64,000 nucleotides of DNA from Salinicoccus sp. RF5 (GTDB taxonomy: Bacteria > Bacillota > Bacilli > Staphylococcales > Salinicoccaceae). The notes beneath the pieces were generated by a model, which saw only the letters and a program-made list of their open reading frames with translations, did not search any database and had not been told where the DNA came from. This document shows, piece by piece, positions 8,334 through 16,963 of this stretch. The number at the start of each line of letters is the position of its first letter. The first letter of the stretch is position 1. Position numbers and translations under genes: made by a program. The stretch spans positions 62,001-126,000 of the forward strand of contig NZ_JAJGRC010000001.1 in NCBI RefSeq assembly GCF_020786625.1. The letters are read 5' to 3'.

Positions 8334-9758
8334 ATGGAGAAAAGTCAGAATATAGCAATCATCGGCGGCGGGGTCTCATCCGTCTCCATATTGAGTCATA
8401 TGGTACATAATGCAGGATTCAATGACGAAATCACAATCGACATATATGATACGGAAAGGATGATGGGCAGGGGGCCGGCCTATCAGGAAGACAGCAGGCA
8501 TCTGCTGATCAATGTACCCACGGAGGAGATGTCACTCGGTAATGGCCACCCTTCCTACAGGGAATGGCTCAAATCCAATTCGCATGAACCCGTCACCTAT
8601 ACCAGCAGGCATCTGTTCGGGGAATACATGAGGGAACTGATGACATCGGTCGCAAAAGTGCATGACAATATCCATCTGCATCATACCCTGGCGGATGACA
8701 TCCAGTATGATTCGGAAAACGGCCGTTTCACCCTCCATTCGGGGGACGAAGTGAAAATCTACGACCATCTGTTTTTGACGATCGGCCAGCTGAACTATTT
8801 GGACCCATACCAGTTGAAAGCCTCTGAAGGCTACATCTATGATCCCTATCCCCTGGATGAAGGTCTGTCCGCTGTCGACGATGACAGGATTGGAATCGTC
8901 GGCTCGGGACTCTCGGCCATAGACTGCATCCGCTACCTGCTGATCGAGAGGGGAGTGCCGGAAGTCCATGCCTTTTCAAGAAGCGGTGACATGCCTTCCG
9001 TGAGGGGGACGCCGACTGATGTTGAGCTCTCGCATTTCACTTATGAAGAGCTCGAATCATTGAAGGTGAATGATGAAATCAGCCTGGAGTCCATCAAGGA
9101 ACTCTTCAAGAAGGAACTCGCGCATCAGGGTGTTGATGAAGCGCTGCTCGACCGGCGTACCGGGAATACACTCGCCGACCTTCGCTTCGATGTCAGCCAT
9201 CTCGATGAAATCGGTCGCCTGCAGTATGTGATCATCAGCGTGAACCCCATATTCAGTGATGTCTACCAATATCTCTCCCGTTCCGACAAGGTTGAATTTC
9301 TGGACAAATATCATCCTCTAATAGAAGAAAACCATTCGCCGATGCCTCTCGAGGTGGCTGAAGACCTCATCAAATGGGCGGAGGCGGGGCAGCTCCATAT
9401 TGTGGATGGAACCCGCAGCATAGAGAAGGAGGATGAATTCATTGTTTCCACAGAGGAGGAGGAACAGTACTTCATCCGTACACTCATCAATGCGACGGGT
9501 CCGAAGAAGGACGTCAGGCAGGACGACACCGGCATCATCGGTGCACTCCTCAACCATCAGATTATTGCACCAAGTGAATTCGGCGGCATATTGGTCGATC
9601 AGAAGCGGCATGTCATCAGTCCCAAGACCGGGACGATTGAAAACATGTTCGTCCTCGGATCTTTGACGACCGGGGCCGATTACCTGTCCCATTCGGTACA
9701 GCTGCTGAACAGGAATGCACAAAAGATTGTGGATCAGTTCTACAATCAGCTGAAATGA
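8334..9758 (+). CDS. FAD/NAD(P)-binding protein (NAD_binding_9 type)
   Basis: 474 residues. An N-terminal dinucleotide-binding motif IAIIGGGVSSVS is followed by the family's second block (GRGPAYQ, LLINVPTEEMS) and a second Rossmann motif GIVGSGLSAIDCIRYL near residue 185. Such proteins resemble flavin monooxygenases, but the substrate is unknown. I place the start at ATG 8334; a TTG 21 bases upstream has no ribosome site. TATAAT at 8291-8296 may be its -10 element. No operon partner: it is closed by a terminator shared with proline dehydrogenase. Confidence 0.75.
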   Translation: MEKSQNIAIIGGGVSSVSILSHMVHNAGFNDEITIDIYDTERMMGRGPAYQEDSRHLLINVPTEEMSLGNGHPSYREWLKSNSHEPVTYTSRHLFGEYMRELMTSVAKVHDNIHLHHTLADDIQYDSENGRFTLHSGDEVKIYDHLFLTIGQLNYLDPYQLKASEGYIYDPYPLDEGLSAVDDDRIGIVGSGLSAIDCIRYLLIERGVPEVHAFSRSGDMPSVRGTPTDVELSHFTYEELESLKVNDEISLESIKELFKKELAHQGVDEALLDRRTGNTLADLRFDVSHLDEIGRLQYVIISVNPIFSDVYQYLSRSDKVEFLDKYHPLIEENHSPMPLEVAEDLIKWAEAGQLHIVDGTRSIEKEDEFIVSTEEEEQYFIRTLINATGPKKDVRQDDTGIIGALLNHQIIAPSEFGGILVDQKRHVISPKTGTIENMFVLGSLTTGADYLSHSVQLLNRNAQKIVDQFYNQLK

Positions 9759-9760
9759 AG

Positions 9761-9787
9761 AAAGCGCAACTTCAAAAGTTGCGCTTT
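9761..9787. terminator. Bidirectional terminator
   Basis: AAAGCGCAACTT pairs with AAGTTGCGCTTT around a 3-base loop, between two convergent genes. Confidence 0.8.
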
Positions 9788-9801
9788 TAATATTGCCCGA
9801 T

Positions 9802-10791
9802 CTATTTTCTTGTAAAGAATTTCAGGGCGGCGATTCCAATGGTCAATGCTCCTGCCGCTGCAACGCCGGCCTGGACTGTTGGGTCCTTGCTGAGGGATTT
9901 GACGACCAGATTGATGTTCTGCGGACGTTCCGCGAGTCTTCTCATGAAGTAGGCGTACCAGTCGGTGCCGAATGGGATGTAGACACATACGTTGTATCCC
10001 CTGTCGACAAGCTCCCTCTGGAGTTCCTTGCGGAATCCGAAGAGCATCTGGAACTCGAACCTGTCGTTTGGAATATCGTTTTCCTTTATGAAGTCTATCA
10101 TGTCTTCGATGATGTTATGGTCATGGGTGGCTATGGAAGTGAAGCCGTCCCCTTTGGTCAGATGGAGCCTGATCAGCAGTTCCAGCGCCTTGTCGATATC
10201 CTCCTTGCTCTGGAGGGCGACCTGCGGCGACTCCTTATAGGCACCTTTGACAAAGCGGGTCCGTCTGTCCTTGTATTTGTAGACATCGTCTTTCGCGGTG
10301 AACAGATAGGACTGCAGCACCGTGCCCACGTTGTCGTATTCCTCCATGAGCTGGTCGACGATGCGGATGGTATCGTCATAGGCTGCATAGTTCTCCATGT
10401 CGATGTTGACGAACATATTCTGCGCCTTTGCAGCATCCATGATTTCCCTGATGTTGTCCATGCAGAAATCAAAGTCGATGTTGAGTCCGATCTGTGAAAG
10501 TTTGATGGAGGCTGAGGCATCCACACCTTCCTCCCCAATGGCCTGTATCATCTTCAGGATGAGGTTCTTTTCTTTTGTGGCATCGGTCTTATTGGTGACG
10601 AATTCGCCAAGATTGTCGAAGCTTACGCTCATACCCTGGGAATTGATATCCTTTATACGTTCGATCGTCTCTTCTACTGTGATGCCGCCGACCACTTTGT
10701 TGGCCCCGAACTTCAGGCCGATCTTCTTGCTGGCGTCGTTCAATACTGCATTTTCCGATAGTGCGATGAATACATCTCTTAATAATGGCAT
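9802..10791 (-). CDS. putA: Proline dehydrogenase
   Basis: 329 residues, the monofunctional PRODH type (TIM barrel with FAD) that oxidises proline to pyrroline-5-carboxylate. The C-terminal signature IPFGTDWYAYFMRRLAERPQN carries the paired arginines that bind proline's carboxylate. After it comes a 20-residue hydrophobic tail (about 305-325) ending FFTRK, which could be a membrane anchor passing electrons to the quinone pool. Proline is a major osmolyte in salt-tolerant cocci, so its breakdown matters when salinity falls. A SigB-like sequence lies about 35 bases upstream of the start. Confidence 0.9.
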   Translation of the reverse strand: MPLLRDVFIALSENAVLNDASKKIGLKFGANKVVGGITVEETIERIKDINSQGMSVSFDNLGEFVTNKTDATKEKNLILKMIQAIGEEGVDASASIKLSQIGLNIDFDFCMDNIREIMDAAKAQNMFVNIDMENYAAYDDTIRIVDQLMEEYDNVGTVLQSYLFTAKDDVYKYKDRRTRFVKGAYKESPQVALQSKEDIDKALELLIRLHLTKGDGFTSIATHDHNIIEDMIDFIKENDIPNDRFEFQMLFGFRKELQRELVDRGYNVCVYIPFGTDWYAYFMRRLAERPQNINLVVKSLSKDPTVQAGVAAAGALTIGIAALKFFTRK

Positions 10792-10822
10792 AATTTACCT
10801 CCCGAATATTCGTAACAATCTT

Positions 10823-10847
10823 GTACCCTTAATTCTTTCTTTTAGAC
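10823..10847 (-). promoter_or_regulatory. Possible SigB promoter of proline dehydrogenase
   Basis: On the minus strand GTCTAA (10847-10842) and GGGTAC (10828-10823) are 13 bases apart. One -35 base and the last -10 base differ from the consensus, so this is weaker than the other SigB-like sites here. Confidence 0.35.
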
Positions 10848-10872
10848 ATTAAATTCATGCAATAACCATAAT

Positions 10873-11373
10873 TTATTTGTAGTGTGGGATATGGTTGACA
10901 TAGGTTTCGTTGATTCTCTTCATTTCTTCCAGATCTTCATCGGTCAGGTCCCTGACGACTCTTGCCGGACGGCCGAATGCCATCGTATTGGCAGGTATTT
11001 CAGTGCCGGGTGTTACGAGACTGCCTGCACCGATGAAGGCATTCTCCCCAATCACTGCACCATCAAGCACAGTGGAATCCATGCCGATCAATGCATTTTC
11101 CCTGATTGTGCAGCTGTGGAGCGTCACTTTGTGTCCGACGGTCACATTGTCTTCGATGACAAGCGGCATATCCGGGGTTTCATGCAGGATCGAGAGATCC
11201 TGTATGTTCGTATGGCTGCCGATGCGGATGGGTGCAATATCCCCCCGCAGCACTGTACCGAACCATACGGATGACCGCTCACCAATCTCTACGTCACCGA
11301 TCACTGTGGCATTCGGAGCGATAAAAGCGCTTTCATGAATCTGCGGCGTGTTGTCTTTGTAGTCAAGTATCAT
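10873..11373 (-). CDS. ytoA: Gamma-carbonic-anhydrase-like hexapeptide-repeat protein (YtoA-like)
   Basis: 166 residues forming a left-handed beta helix, visible as repeated [LIV]-G-x-x-x-x hexads (VIGDVEIG, LIGMDSTVLD, FIGAGSLVT). The three metal-binding histidines of gamma carbonic anhydrases have counterparts in LHETP and GHKVTLHS. The RGD at 44-46 and downstream QD are also family-typical. Carbonic anhydrase activity is possible but many relatives are inactive or of unknown role. Its position beside the ytpA- and ytqAB-like genes matches the Bacillus ytoA locus. Confidence 0.8.
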   Translation of the reverse strand: MILDYKDNTPQIHESAFIAPNATVIGDVEIGERSSVWFGTVLRGDIAPIRIGSHTNIQDLSILHETPDMPLVIEDNVTVGHKVTLHSCTIRENALIGMDSTVLDGAVIGENAFIGAGSLVTPGTEIPANTMAFGRPARVVRDLTDEDLEEMKRINETYVNHIPHYK

Positions 11374-11399
11374 TTCTCATGTCCTTTCTTCTAATGGAT

Positions 11400-11408
11400 T
11401 GTTATAAT
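11400..11408 (+). promoter_or_regulatory. Putative extended -10 element
   Basis: TGTTATAAT lies about 45 bases before the alpha/beta hydrolase start. No good -35 box is seen at normal distance. Confidence 0.35.
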
Positions 11409-11454
11409 AAGTTTATCATATAAGAATGAATTACAGTATGTTAGGAGCATTGCA

Positions 11455-12258
11455 ATGTGGAAATGGGAAACGGACAAGCAGGCCAGGGGTGCAGTCGTCG
11501 TCATACATGACATGATGGAGCATCATGAATACTATGCACAGGTGATATCCCAGCTGAGGGATTCAGGGTATCACGTCATCACGGGGGACCTCCCGGGCCA
11601 CGGCCAGACCACACGCATGAATAAGGGGCACATCACCGATTTCACACAGTACCTGGACCGTGTCCACGAGTGGCACGAGGTAGCGCGGGCCTACCGGCTG
11701 CCGACGTTCGTGCTCGGCCAGGGTCTTGGCGGATTGATAGCGATCGAAGCTGTGCGACAGAACCTGATCATGACCGATGGTCTGATCCTGCTGAATCCGC
11801 TGCTGGCATTCAAGCAGTCCTTCATAAACAGGAGGAACACCATACGGACAAGCGTCCGGACATCGAGTGATGCTTCGCGGTTCGACCCGGGCATCCACTT
11901 CAGCTATTTGACCGAAGACAGGAAATTCCTGGACCAGTACGAAAATGACGAGATGCTTGTGCGCAAGGTCAGCTATCACTGGTACCGCACGGTGATCAAC
12001 CAGATGAAATCAACGGCGGAGTCCATGGATGACTTCCCGGATGTACCGGTGCTGGCAATGCTGAGCAGGGAGAATGACATCATCGAACCCCATCTCACTG
12101 CAAAGTACATCAAACAAATGAATACCGGGGAACTCTCCTTCCATATGCTGGGCGGCATCGAGCACAGCATCTTCCAGAGGGAACAGACTGCCGTTCCATA
12201 TTACCATCTGGAGCGCTTCCTCAGCGCCCAGCTGTTCAGGATCGGCCTCCTGAAATAG
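11455..12258 (+). CDS. Alpha/beta hydrolase, YtpA position, nucleophile serine replaced by glycine
   Basis: 267 residues with an alpha/beta-hydrolase layout: a strand followed by an oxyanion-region HD (VVVIHDMMEHHEYY), the GDLPGHG turn, and a nucleophile elbow at 88-92. The elbow reads G-Q-G-L-G, so residue 90, normally Ser, is Gly. The later acid (REND) and histidine (IEHSIF) regions remain. The gene occupies the position of ytpA (lysophospholipase-like) of Bacillus, next to ytoA and ytqAB. A classical serine-hydrolase mechanism looks impossible, so it may be a non-catalytic or differently acting member. Confidence 0.7.
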   Translation: MWKWETDKQARGAVVVIHDMMEHHEYYAQVISQLRDSGYHVITGDLPGHGQTTRMNKGHITDFTQYLDRVHEWHEVARAYRLPTFVLGQGLGGLIAIEAVRQNLIMTDGLILLNPLLAFKQSFINRRNTIRTSVRTSSDASRFDPGIHFSYLTEDRKFLDQYENDEMLVRKVSYHWYRTVINQMKSTAESMDDFPDVPVLAMLSRENDIIEPHLTAKYIKQMNTGELSFHMLGGIEHSIFQREQTAVPYYHLERFLSAQLFRIGLLK

Positions 12259-12288
12259 ACAGACACGCCTGGCTTCAGGCGTGTCTGT
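12259..12288. terminator. Bidirectional terminator
   Basis: ACAGACACGCCTG and its complement flank a 4-base loop, followed by TCTTTT. It starts right after the hydrolase stop and overlaps the 3' end of the convergent ytqB. Confidence 0.8.
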
Positions 12289-12835
12289 TCTTTTCTATGC
12301 ATAATAGGAACGGGGCATCATTCTTCTGGTTGATGAACTGGTACTTGAGCACCTGGGCTTCCTTTTGGGGCCACTCGGAAAGCTGCTCCATCAGCACATC
12401 CCGTTCAACCTTGCCGCCCGGATGTCCATGGTAGACGACGATGATGATGCGGCCCCCATCCACAAGGCGGTCGAAAAGCTTCTGTATGGCAAGTATCGTG
12501 GAGTCGGGCGTCGTCGTTATCGACTTGTCCCCCTTTGGGAGGTAGCCGAGGTTGAACATGGCAGCCTTCAATGCCCTGTCGCCGGTATAGCGGTCGACAT
12601 CTCCATGTGAATCCAATATGAATTCTATATTGTCATGGCCACTGCACAACGTGCGGGCATTCTCGATCGCTTCTGCCTGTATATCGAAGCTGTAGACCTT
12701 GCCTTCTGCACCGACGAGCCCGGCAAGAAACTTCGTGTCATGTCCGTTGCCGCATGTCGCATCGACTACAGCATCCCCCTCCTGTATGATCACTTCAGCA
12801 AGCGCCTTCGCCTGCGGGAGTACACGTTTAAGCAT
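12275..12835 (-). CDS. mnmM: tRNA wobble-uridine methyltransferase, YtqB/MnmM family
   Basis: 186 residues, class I SAM-dependent methyltransferase. Motif I is VVDATCGNGHDT (about 23-34), followed by an acidic turn (YSFDIQ) and the family block FNLGYLPKGDKSITTTPDST. YtqB of Bacillus was recently reported to make the final methylation of mnm5(s2)U34 in tRNA; I assign the function by family and by its partner. It overlaps the upstream ytqA (mnmL) by 8 bases, so the two are co-translated. Confidence 0.88.
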   Translation of the reverse strand: MLKRVLPQAKALAEVIIQEGDAVVDATCGNGHDTKFLAGLVGAEGKVYSFDIQAEAIENARTLCSGHDNIEFILDSHGDVDRYTGDRALKAAMFNLGYLPKGDKSITTTPDSTILAIQKLFDRLVDGGRIIIVVYHGHPGGKVERDVLMEQLSEWPQKEAQVLKYQFINQKNDAPFLLCIEKNRHA

Positions 12836-13781
12836 TGATCTTCTCCTTGTATCTGATTCCCTGGTGGGTGTTCCTTCTTTTCAGCTCCGCGTCGATGCTG
12901 TTGAGCACATTCCACTTATCGGTGCTCCACATCGGCCCGATGAGCTGGTCGATCGGGCCATCGCCTGTAATACGGTGGATGATCATATCCTCTGGCAGGA
13001 TCTCGAGCTGGTCGCACACGAGATTGACGTACTCCGCCTGGTCCAGAAAGGAGACGAGCCCCTTTTCATACTGCTTGACCATGGGTGTGCCCTTCAGGAG
13101 GTGGAGCAGGTGGATCTTGATGCCCTGTACGTCCATGCCTGCAACAGCTTCAGCAGTCTCCATCATCATTTTACGGTCCTCCTGGGGGAGGCCGTTGATG
13201 ATATGGCTGCAGACATTGATTTCATGCTTCCTCAGCTTCTCTACACCCTCGAGGTAGCAGTCCAGGTCATGGGCACGGTTGATCAGCTTCGAAGTGCTGT
13301 CATGGACCGTCTGGAGACCAAGTTCGACCCAGAGGTAGGTACGTGTGTTCAGTTCGGCCAGGTATTCCACTACATCATCCGGCAGGCAGTCCGGGCGTGT
13401 GCCGATGGAGAGTCCGACTACGCCGTCTATTTCAAGCGCCGCTTCGAATTTTTCACGCAGTACTTCAATGGGCGCATGTGTGTTGGTGAATGATTGGAAG
13501 TAGGCGATGTATCTGCCGTTCTTCCATTTCCGGCTCTGCATGTTGGATCTGATTTTTTCAAACTGTACGGGGATCGGATCGACCCGGTCCCCGGCGAAAT
13601 CACCGCTGCCGGCAACCGAGCAGAATGTACACCCGCCGTAGGCGACGGTGCCGTCCCTGTTTGGGCAGTCGAATCCGGCATCCAGGGCGACCTTGAAAAT
13701 CTTTTCATTGAATGTGTTCTTAAGATGATAGTTCAGCGTGTGGTACCGCTTATCATCGAAACTGTATTTGAAATCCGTCAT
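12828..13781 (-). CDS. mnmL: Radical SAM protein YtqA/MnmL (TIGR01212 family)
   Basis: 317 residues from ATG 13781, chosen because GAGGTGAGG lies directly upstream; a longer frame upstream has no such site. Cysteines 39, 51 and 54 (CPNRDGT...GGCTFC) form the iron-sulfur site in the spacing of this family. GLSIGTRPDCLPDDV, ELGLQTVHD and HIINGLPQED are further family blocks. In Bacillus this protein is reported to act with YtqB in converting the cmnm5 group to mnm5 at U34 of tRNA. It forms a two-gene operon with ytqB. Confidence 0.88.
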   Translation of the reverse strand: MTDFKYSFDDKRYHTLNYHLKNTFNEKIFKVALDAGFDCPNRDGTVAYGGCTFCSVAGSGDFAGDRVDPIPVQFEKIRSNMQSRKWKNGRYIAYFQSFTNTHAPIEVLREKFEAALEIDGVVGLSIGTRPDCLPDDVVEYLAELNTRTYLWVELGLQTVHDSTSKLINRAHDLDCYLEGVEKLRKHEINVCSHIINGLPQEDRKMMMETAEAVAGMDVQGIKIHLLHLLKGTPMVKQYEKGLVSFLDQAEYVNLVCDQLEILPEDMIIHRITGDGPIDQLIGPMWSTDKWNVLNSIDAELKRRNTHQGIRYKEKINA

Positions 13782-13939
13782 ATTCCTCACCTCTTGTTCA
13801 TATTTGGCATTGTACCATATCACGGCGGGGGAATCGCATGTCGATTTGATGGACGGGGCGTCCCCGGGAAACTTTTCTGCCGGGTGCTGTTTGATGTATG
13901 ATGGAGGGAGGAAAAAGTTTATTTGAGGCAGGGGATAAT

Positions 13940-14665
13940 ATGATCAAAGTGGACCGGTTGGGCAAGAGATACGGCACACACGAAGCAGTGAAGAATCTCG
14001 ATTTTTCGGTGGGGGAAGGGGAACTGTTCGCCTTCATCGGACCGAACGGCTCGGGGAAGTCGACGACCATCCGGATGATGACCGGGCTGCTCAAGCCGAC
14101 GTCGGGGGCGGTTGAGCTTTTCGGGGAGGAGATGGGGATGGAGAGGATCCACCTTAAGAAGCGGATCAGCTTCGTTCCCGATACACCGGACCTCATCGGC
14201 AAGCTCACCGGCCGGGAATACCTCAACTTCATCTCCAGTGCCTACCGTATGGATGAGGCGGTTTTCAGGGAGGAGCAGCAGAAGCTCGTGGAAATGTTCG
14301 AACTTGAAGGGAAACTCGACACGCTGGTCGAGGAATACTCCCACGGCATGAGGCAGAAGGTGGCGCTCATCGGCGCCCTGGTGCACAAGCCGGATATCCT
14401 TTTCCTCGATGAGCCGACCGTGGGTCTCGACCCGAAAAGCAACAGGAACCTGAAGAACTATCTGCGCGACTACATCAAGCAGGGGAAGACGGTCTTCCTG
14501 ACCACGCATAACCTTGCGCTTGCTGAAGAGATCGCGACCGATATACTGATCATATATAATGGAGAGAATCTGGCGCACGGCTCCCTGGGTGAGCTGAGGA
14601 GCCGTATTGAAGAACCGGATGCGACGCTTGAGGACATCTTCCTGAAATTGACTGGGGGGAGCTGA
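13940..14665 (+). CDS. ABC transporter ATP-binding protein
   Basis: 241 residues from ATG 13940. Walker A GPNGSGKST is at 34-42, the signature is the exporter-type EYSHGMRQK, and Walker B is ILFLDEPTVGLDP; the switch histidine follows in TTHN. It should energise the permease encoded 2 bases downstream. An in-frame ATG at 13898 exists, but the alignment with family starts (MIKVDRLGKRYG) favours 13940, preceded by GCAGGGGA. The substrate is unknown; in this subfamily (drug, lipid or bacteriocin exporters) it cannot be read from sequence. Confidence 0.88.
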   Translation: MIKVDRLGKRYGTHEAVKNLDFSVGEGELFAFIGPNGSGKSTTIRMMTGLLKPTSGAVELFGEEMGMERIHLKKRISFVPDTPDLIGKLTGREYLNFISSAYRMDEAVFREEQQKLVEMFELEGKLDTLVEEYSHGMRQKVALIGALVHKPDILFLDEPTVGLDPKSNRNLKNYLRDYIKQGKTVFLTTHNLALAEEIATDILIIYNGENLAHGSLGELRSRIEEPDATLEDIFLKLTGGS

Positions 14666-14667
14666 TC

Positions 14668-16209
14668 ATGATCCGTCTGATCCTCCGGACAGAGCTCCAT
14701 TCACTGTTCAACTACTGGAAGTCGCTTGGGGAGACGAAGATGGTGCTCTACATCATCTTCGGACTCCTGCTGCTGCTGTTTCCGCTGCCGATGCTCGTTT
14801 CCGTGATATTCTCGCTCACCCTTTCTATTGATGAAAGCGTGCTGGATGGGTACATGCTGCTGCTGTCGATCACTGCTGTCGTCATCCTGTTGCTGCTGTC
14901 GATACATTTCATCATCAAGGATATGATACTGGACCGGAATGTGCAGCTCTACCTGTCATTTCCCATATCCACGACTGAACTGTTCTTTGCCAAGTTCATC
15001 AAACATGGTCTCATATATGCTGTGTCCATCCTGCTGCCCCTGGGAGTAGTCATCGGAACGGCCCTGGCCATTAGATTCGGGCAGTGGATGCTGCTCGCAG
15101 ACAGTCTGGTCTACTTTCTTGTACTTTCCATCCTCATCACCGCTTTGGCGTATGCCTTCATCTTCCTGACGGCGAACATCCTACCCGTCAGGAAAGTCAG
15201 TGAAATACTTTCGTTCCTCGGCGGCATTTCGTTCATACTGGTATATTTAGTTTTGCTCCAGGTGGGGGGCTCCGTCGGCAGTGTACTGCCATTCCTGGCA
15301 GATCTGCCCATTACATTCAGCGGATTCCTGTACAGCTATGAAGCGCTCCCGGGAACTTTCGCTGCGGTGCTGCTCATTGCAGCTGCCGTGCTGGCCCTGA
15401 AGGCAGCCGAACTCGTATCGGTGCGTGCCCTTTCACGCGGATGGGAAGTAGGGGGGCGGCCAGGCAGGAGGCGCAGGGCGTCAGGAGGGCGTGTGCGTCA
15501 TCCCATCAGCTCACTCATGGAGAAGGACTTGAGGCTCACGACCCGGAACTTCAAGGAGATTGCCGCATTGCTGCCGTATTACCTGATGCCGCTGCTCTTC
15601 ATCTACTTTTCCACATCGGTGGATGCCGGATCGGCTGCGGCGCTCGGGGCAAGCCAGCTTCTTGTTACGGCGATAGGGGGAACGCTCGTCATTTCCCTCT
15701 TCATCGGCGCATACAATACCGCGCGGGATTCAGAGCATTTTGCGATGCTGAAGGCTTTGCCGCTCTCCGGGAGGCATATTGCGGGTGCAAAGTATGGCTT
15801 CACCCTCCTCACGACCGCCCCCGTAGTAATGGCGGCCTTCACCGTCGCCTGGCTGTTCTCCTCAGCAGGCATCGGAGTCCTGCTCCAGCTGCTGGTGTTC
15901 ATCATCCTTATGTCGATGGCCGCAGTGCCTGTGGGGATGTATATCGGCAGTGCCAATCCGGTCGTCAGCAGCAAGAACCCGGTGAAAAGGCTGGACACTG
16001 CAAGCAATATTGTGATCACCATCGTGATTTTCGCTGTTCTAGTGCTGACCGCCATCATCCTGGGTGTAATCGGCGACGACGGGGTTTCAACCATCCAGCT
16101 GCTTACAGCAGGAGGCATATTGCTTGTGATGGCCCTCTCGTCACTGTGGATGCTCAGGAAAGTCGGCGCACGCTATGACCAAGGATTCAAAATCACCTAT
16201 AAGGACTGA
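14668..16209 (+). CDS. ABC transporter permease (large, about 12 membrane spans)
   Basis: 513 residues, almost wholly hydrophobic, with two halves separated by a basic loop near residues 262-276 (GGRPGRRRRASGGR). The layout matches ABC-2-like integral subunits that pair with the preceding ATPase. Start codon ATG is 2 bases after the ATPase stop, so they form one operon with ogt behind. Substrate and direction are not evident; export is likely for this subfamily. Confidence 0.75.
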   Translation: MIRLILRTELHSLFNYWKSLGETKMVLYIIFGLLLLLFPLPMLVSVIFSLTLSIDESVLDGYMLLLSITAVVILLLLSIHFIIKDMILDRNVQLYLSFPISTTELFFAKFIKHGLIYAVSILLPLGVVIGTALAIRFGQWMLLADSLVYFLVLSILITALAYAFIFLTANILPVRKVSEILSFLGGISFILVYLVLLQVGGSVGSVLPFLADLPITFSGFLYSYEALPGTFAAVLLIAAAVLALKAAELVSVRALSRGWEVGGRPGRRRRASGGRVRHPISSLMEKDLRLTTRNFKEIAALLPYYLMPLLFIYFSTSVDAGSAAALGASQLLVTAIGGTLVISLFIGAYNTARDSEHFAMLKALPLSGRHIAGAKYGFTLLTTAPVVMAAFTVAWLFSSAGIGVLLQLLVFIILMSMAAVPVGMYIGSANPVVSSKNPVKRLDTASNIVITIVIFAVLVLTAIILGVIGDDGVSTIQLLTAGGILLVMALSSLWMLRKVGARYDQGFKITYKD

Positions 16210-16214
16210 TTGAT

Positions 16215-16706
16215 ATGCAGGAAACCTATTTTATGCAGACGCCGATCGGACGGCTCAAAATCGTTTCTGAAGCAGGCGCCATCATCGCATTGGATCATGC
16301 TGATGAAGCGGCTGTCGTGGAAGGGGAGGGTGGTCCCGGAGAAGCTTCCGGGGTCATCCGCCAGTGCGTCCGGGAACTTGAGGAATATTTTTCCGGCAGC
16401 CGCCGGGAGTTCGAGGTGCCGATCAGCCTGGATCATGAGGGGACGGCGTTCCAGAGGAAGGTGTGGCACAGGCTCCGGGAGATTCCGTATGGGGAGACGC
16501 TGAGCTATAAGGCACTTGCTGCGGACTGCGGCGGTCCCAACCATTCCAGGGCGGTAGCGAACGCGAATGGCAGGAACCCGATCTCCATCATCGTGCCCTG
16601 CCACCGGGTGATCGCCTCCGATGGTACGCTTGGCGGATATACGGGTGGTGTAGGGAAGAAACGTCGGCTGCTTGAGCTCGAAGGGCTCGATATCCGTCCG
16701 AAATGA
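16215..16706 (+). CDS. ogt: Methylated-DNA--protein-cysteine methyltransferase
   Basis: 163 residues, usual size. It repairs O6-alkylguanine by moving the alkyl group to a cysteine, a single-use reaction. The active site PCHRV is at 128-132 (Cys129), preceded by the helix-turn-helix/arginine-finger region (YGETLSYKALA...SRAVANANGRNP). An N-terminal ribonuclease-H-like part is present. It follows the ABC permease by 5 bases and is probably co-transcribed. Confidence 0.95.
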   Translation: MQETYFMQTPIGRLKIVSEAGAIIALDHADEAAVVEGEGGPGEASGVIRQCVRELEEYFSGSRREFEVPISLDHEGTAFQRKVWHRLREIPYGETLSYKALAADCGGPNHSRAVANANGRNPISIIVPCHRVIASDGTLGGYTGGVGKKRRLLELEGLDIRPK

Positions 16707-16715
16707 ATATACAGC

Positions 16716-16744
16716 TTGCTTATTGCCTGAATATATTCTATATT
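16716..16744 (+). promoter_or_regulatory. Putative SigA promoter of the leuS T-box transcript
   Basis: TTGCTT (16716-16721) and TATATT (16739-16744) are 17 bases apart and point to a start near 16751, at the beginning of the T-box leader. Confidence 0.6.
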
Positions 16745-16749
16745 TATAA

Positions 16750-16945
16750 GTGTTGGAAATAGTAGTATGCGAGTCCATTCCAAGAGAGCTGGTGGATGCT
16801 GTGAACCAGTAGTGGATCCATATGAACTCATCCGGACTGAACTGAATCCCATCGAACGAAGTTGCACTTAACGGTGAATGCGGGTGGTACCGCGGTCGTA
16901 TACATATATGATCGTCCCATGCTTATACAGGCATGGGATTATTTA
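16750..16945 (+). promoter_or_regulatory. T-box leader of leuS (leucine specifier CTC)
   Basis: The conserved T-box GGTGGTACCGCG is at about 16883-16894. In stem I, AGAGAGCTGGTGG and the AGTAG region are present, and the specifier loop reads GAACTCA with CTC (Leu) at 16827-16829. The terminator is CCCATGC/GCATGGG (16916-16937) with a following T-rich stretch. In the known mechanism uncharged tRNA-Leu pairs with the specifier and T-box and prevents termination, raising leuS expression when leucine is short. Confidence 0.95.
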
Positions 16946-16963
16946 TATTCAAGGAGGATTTTT

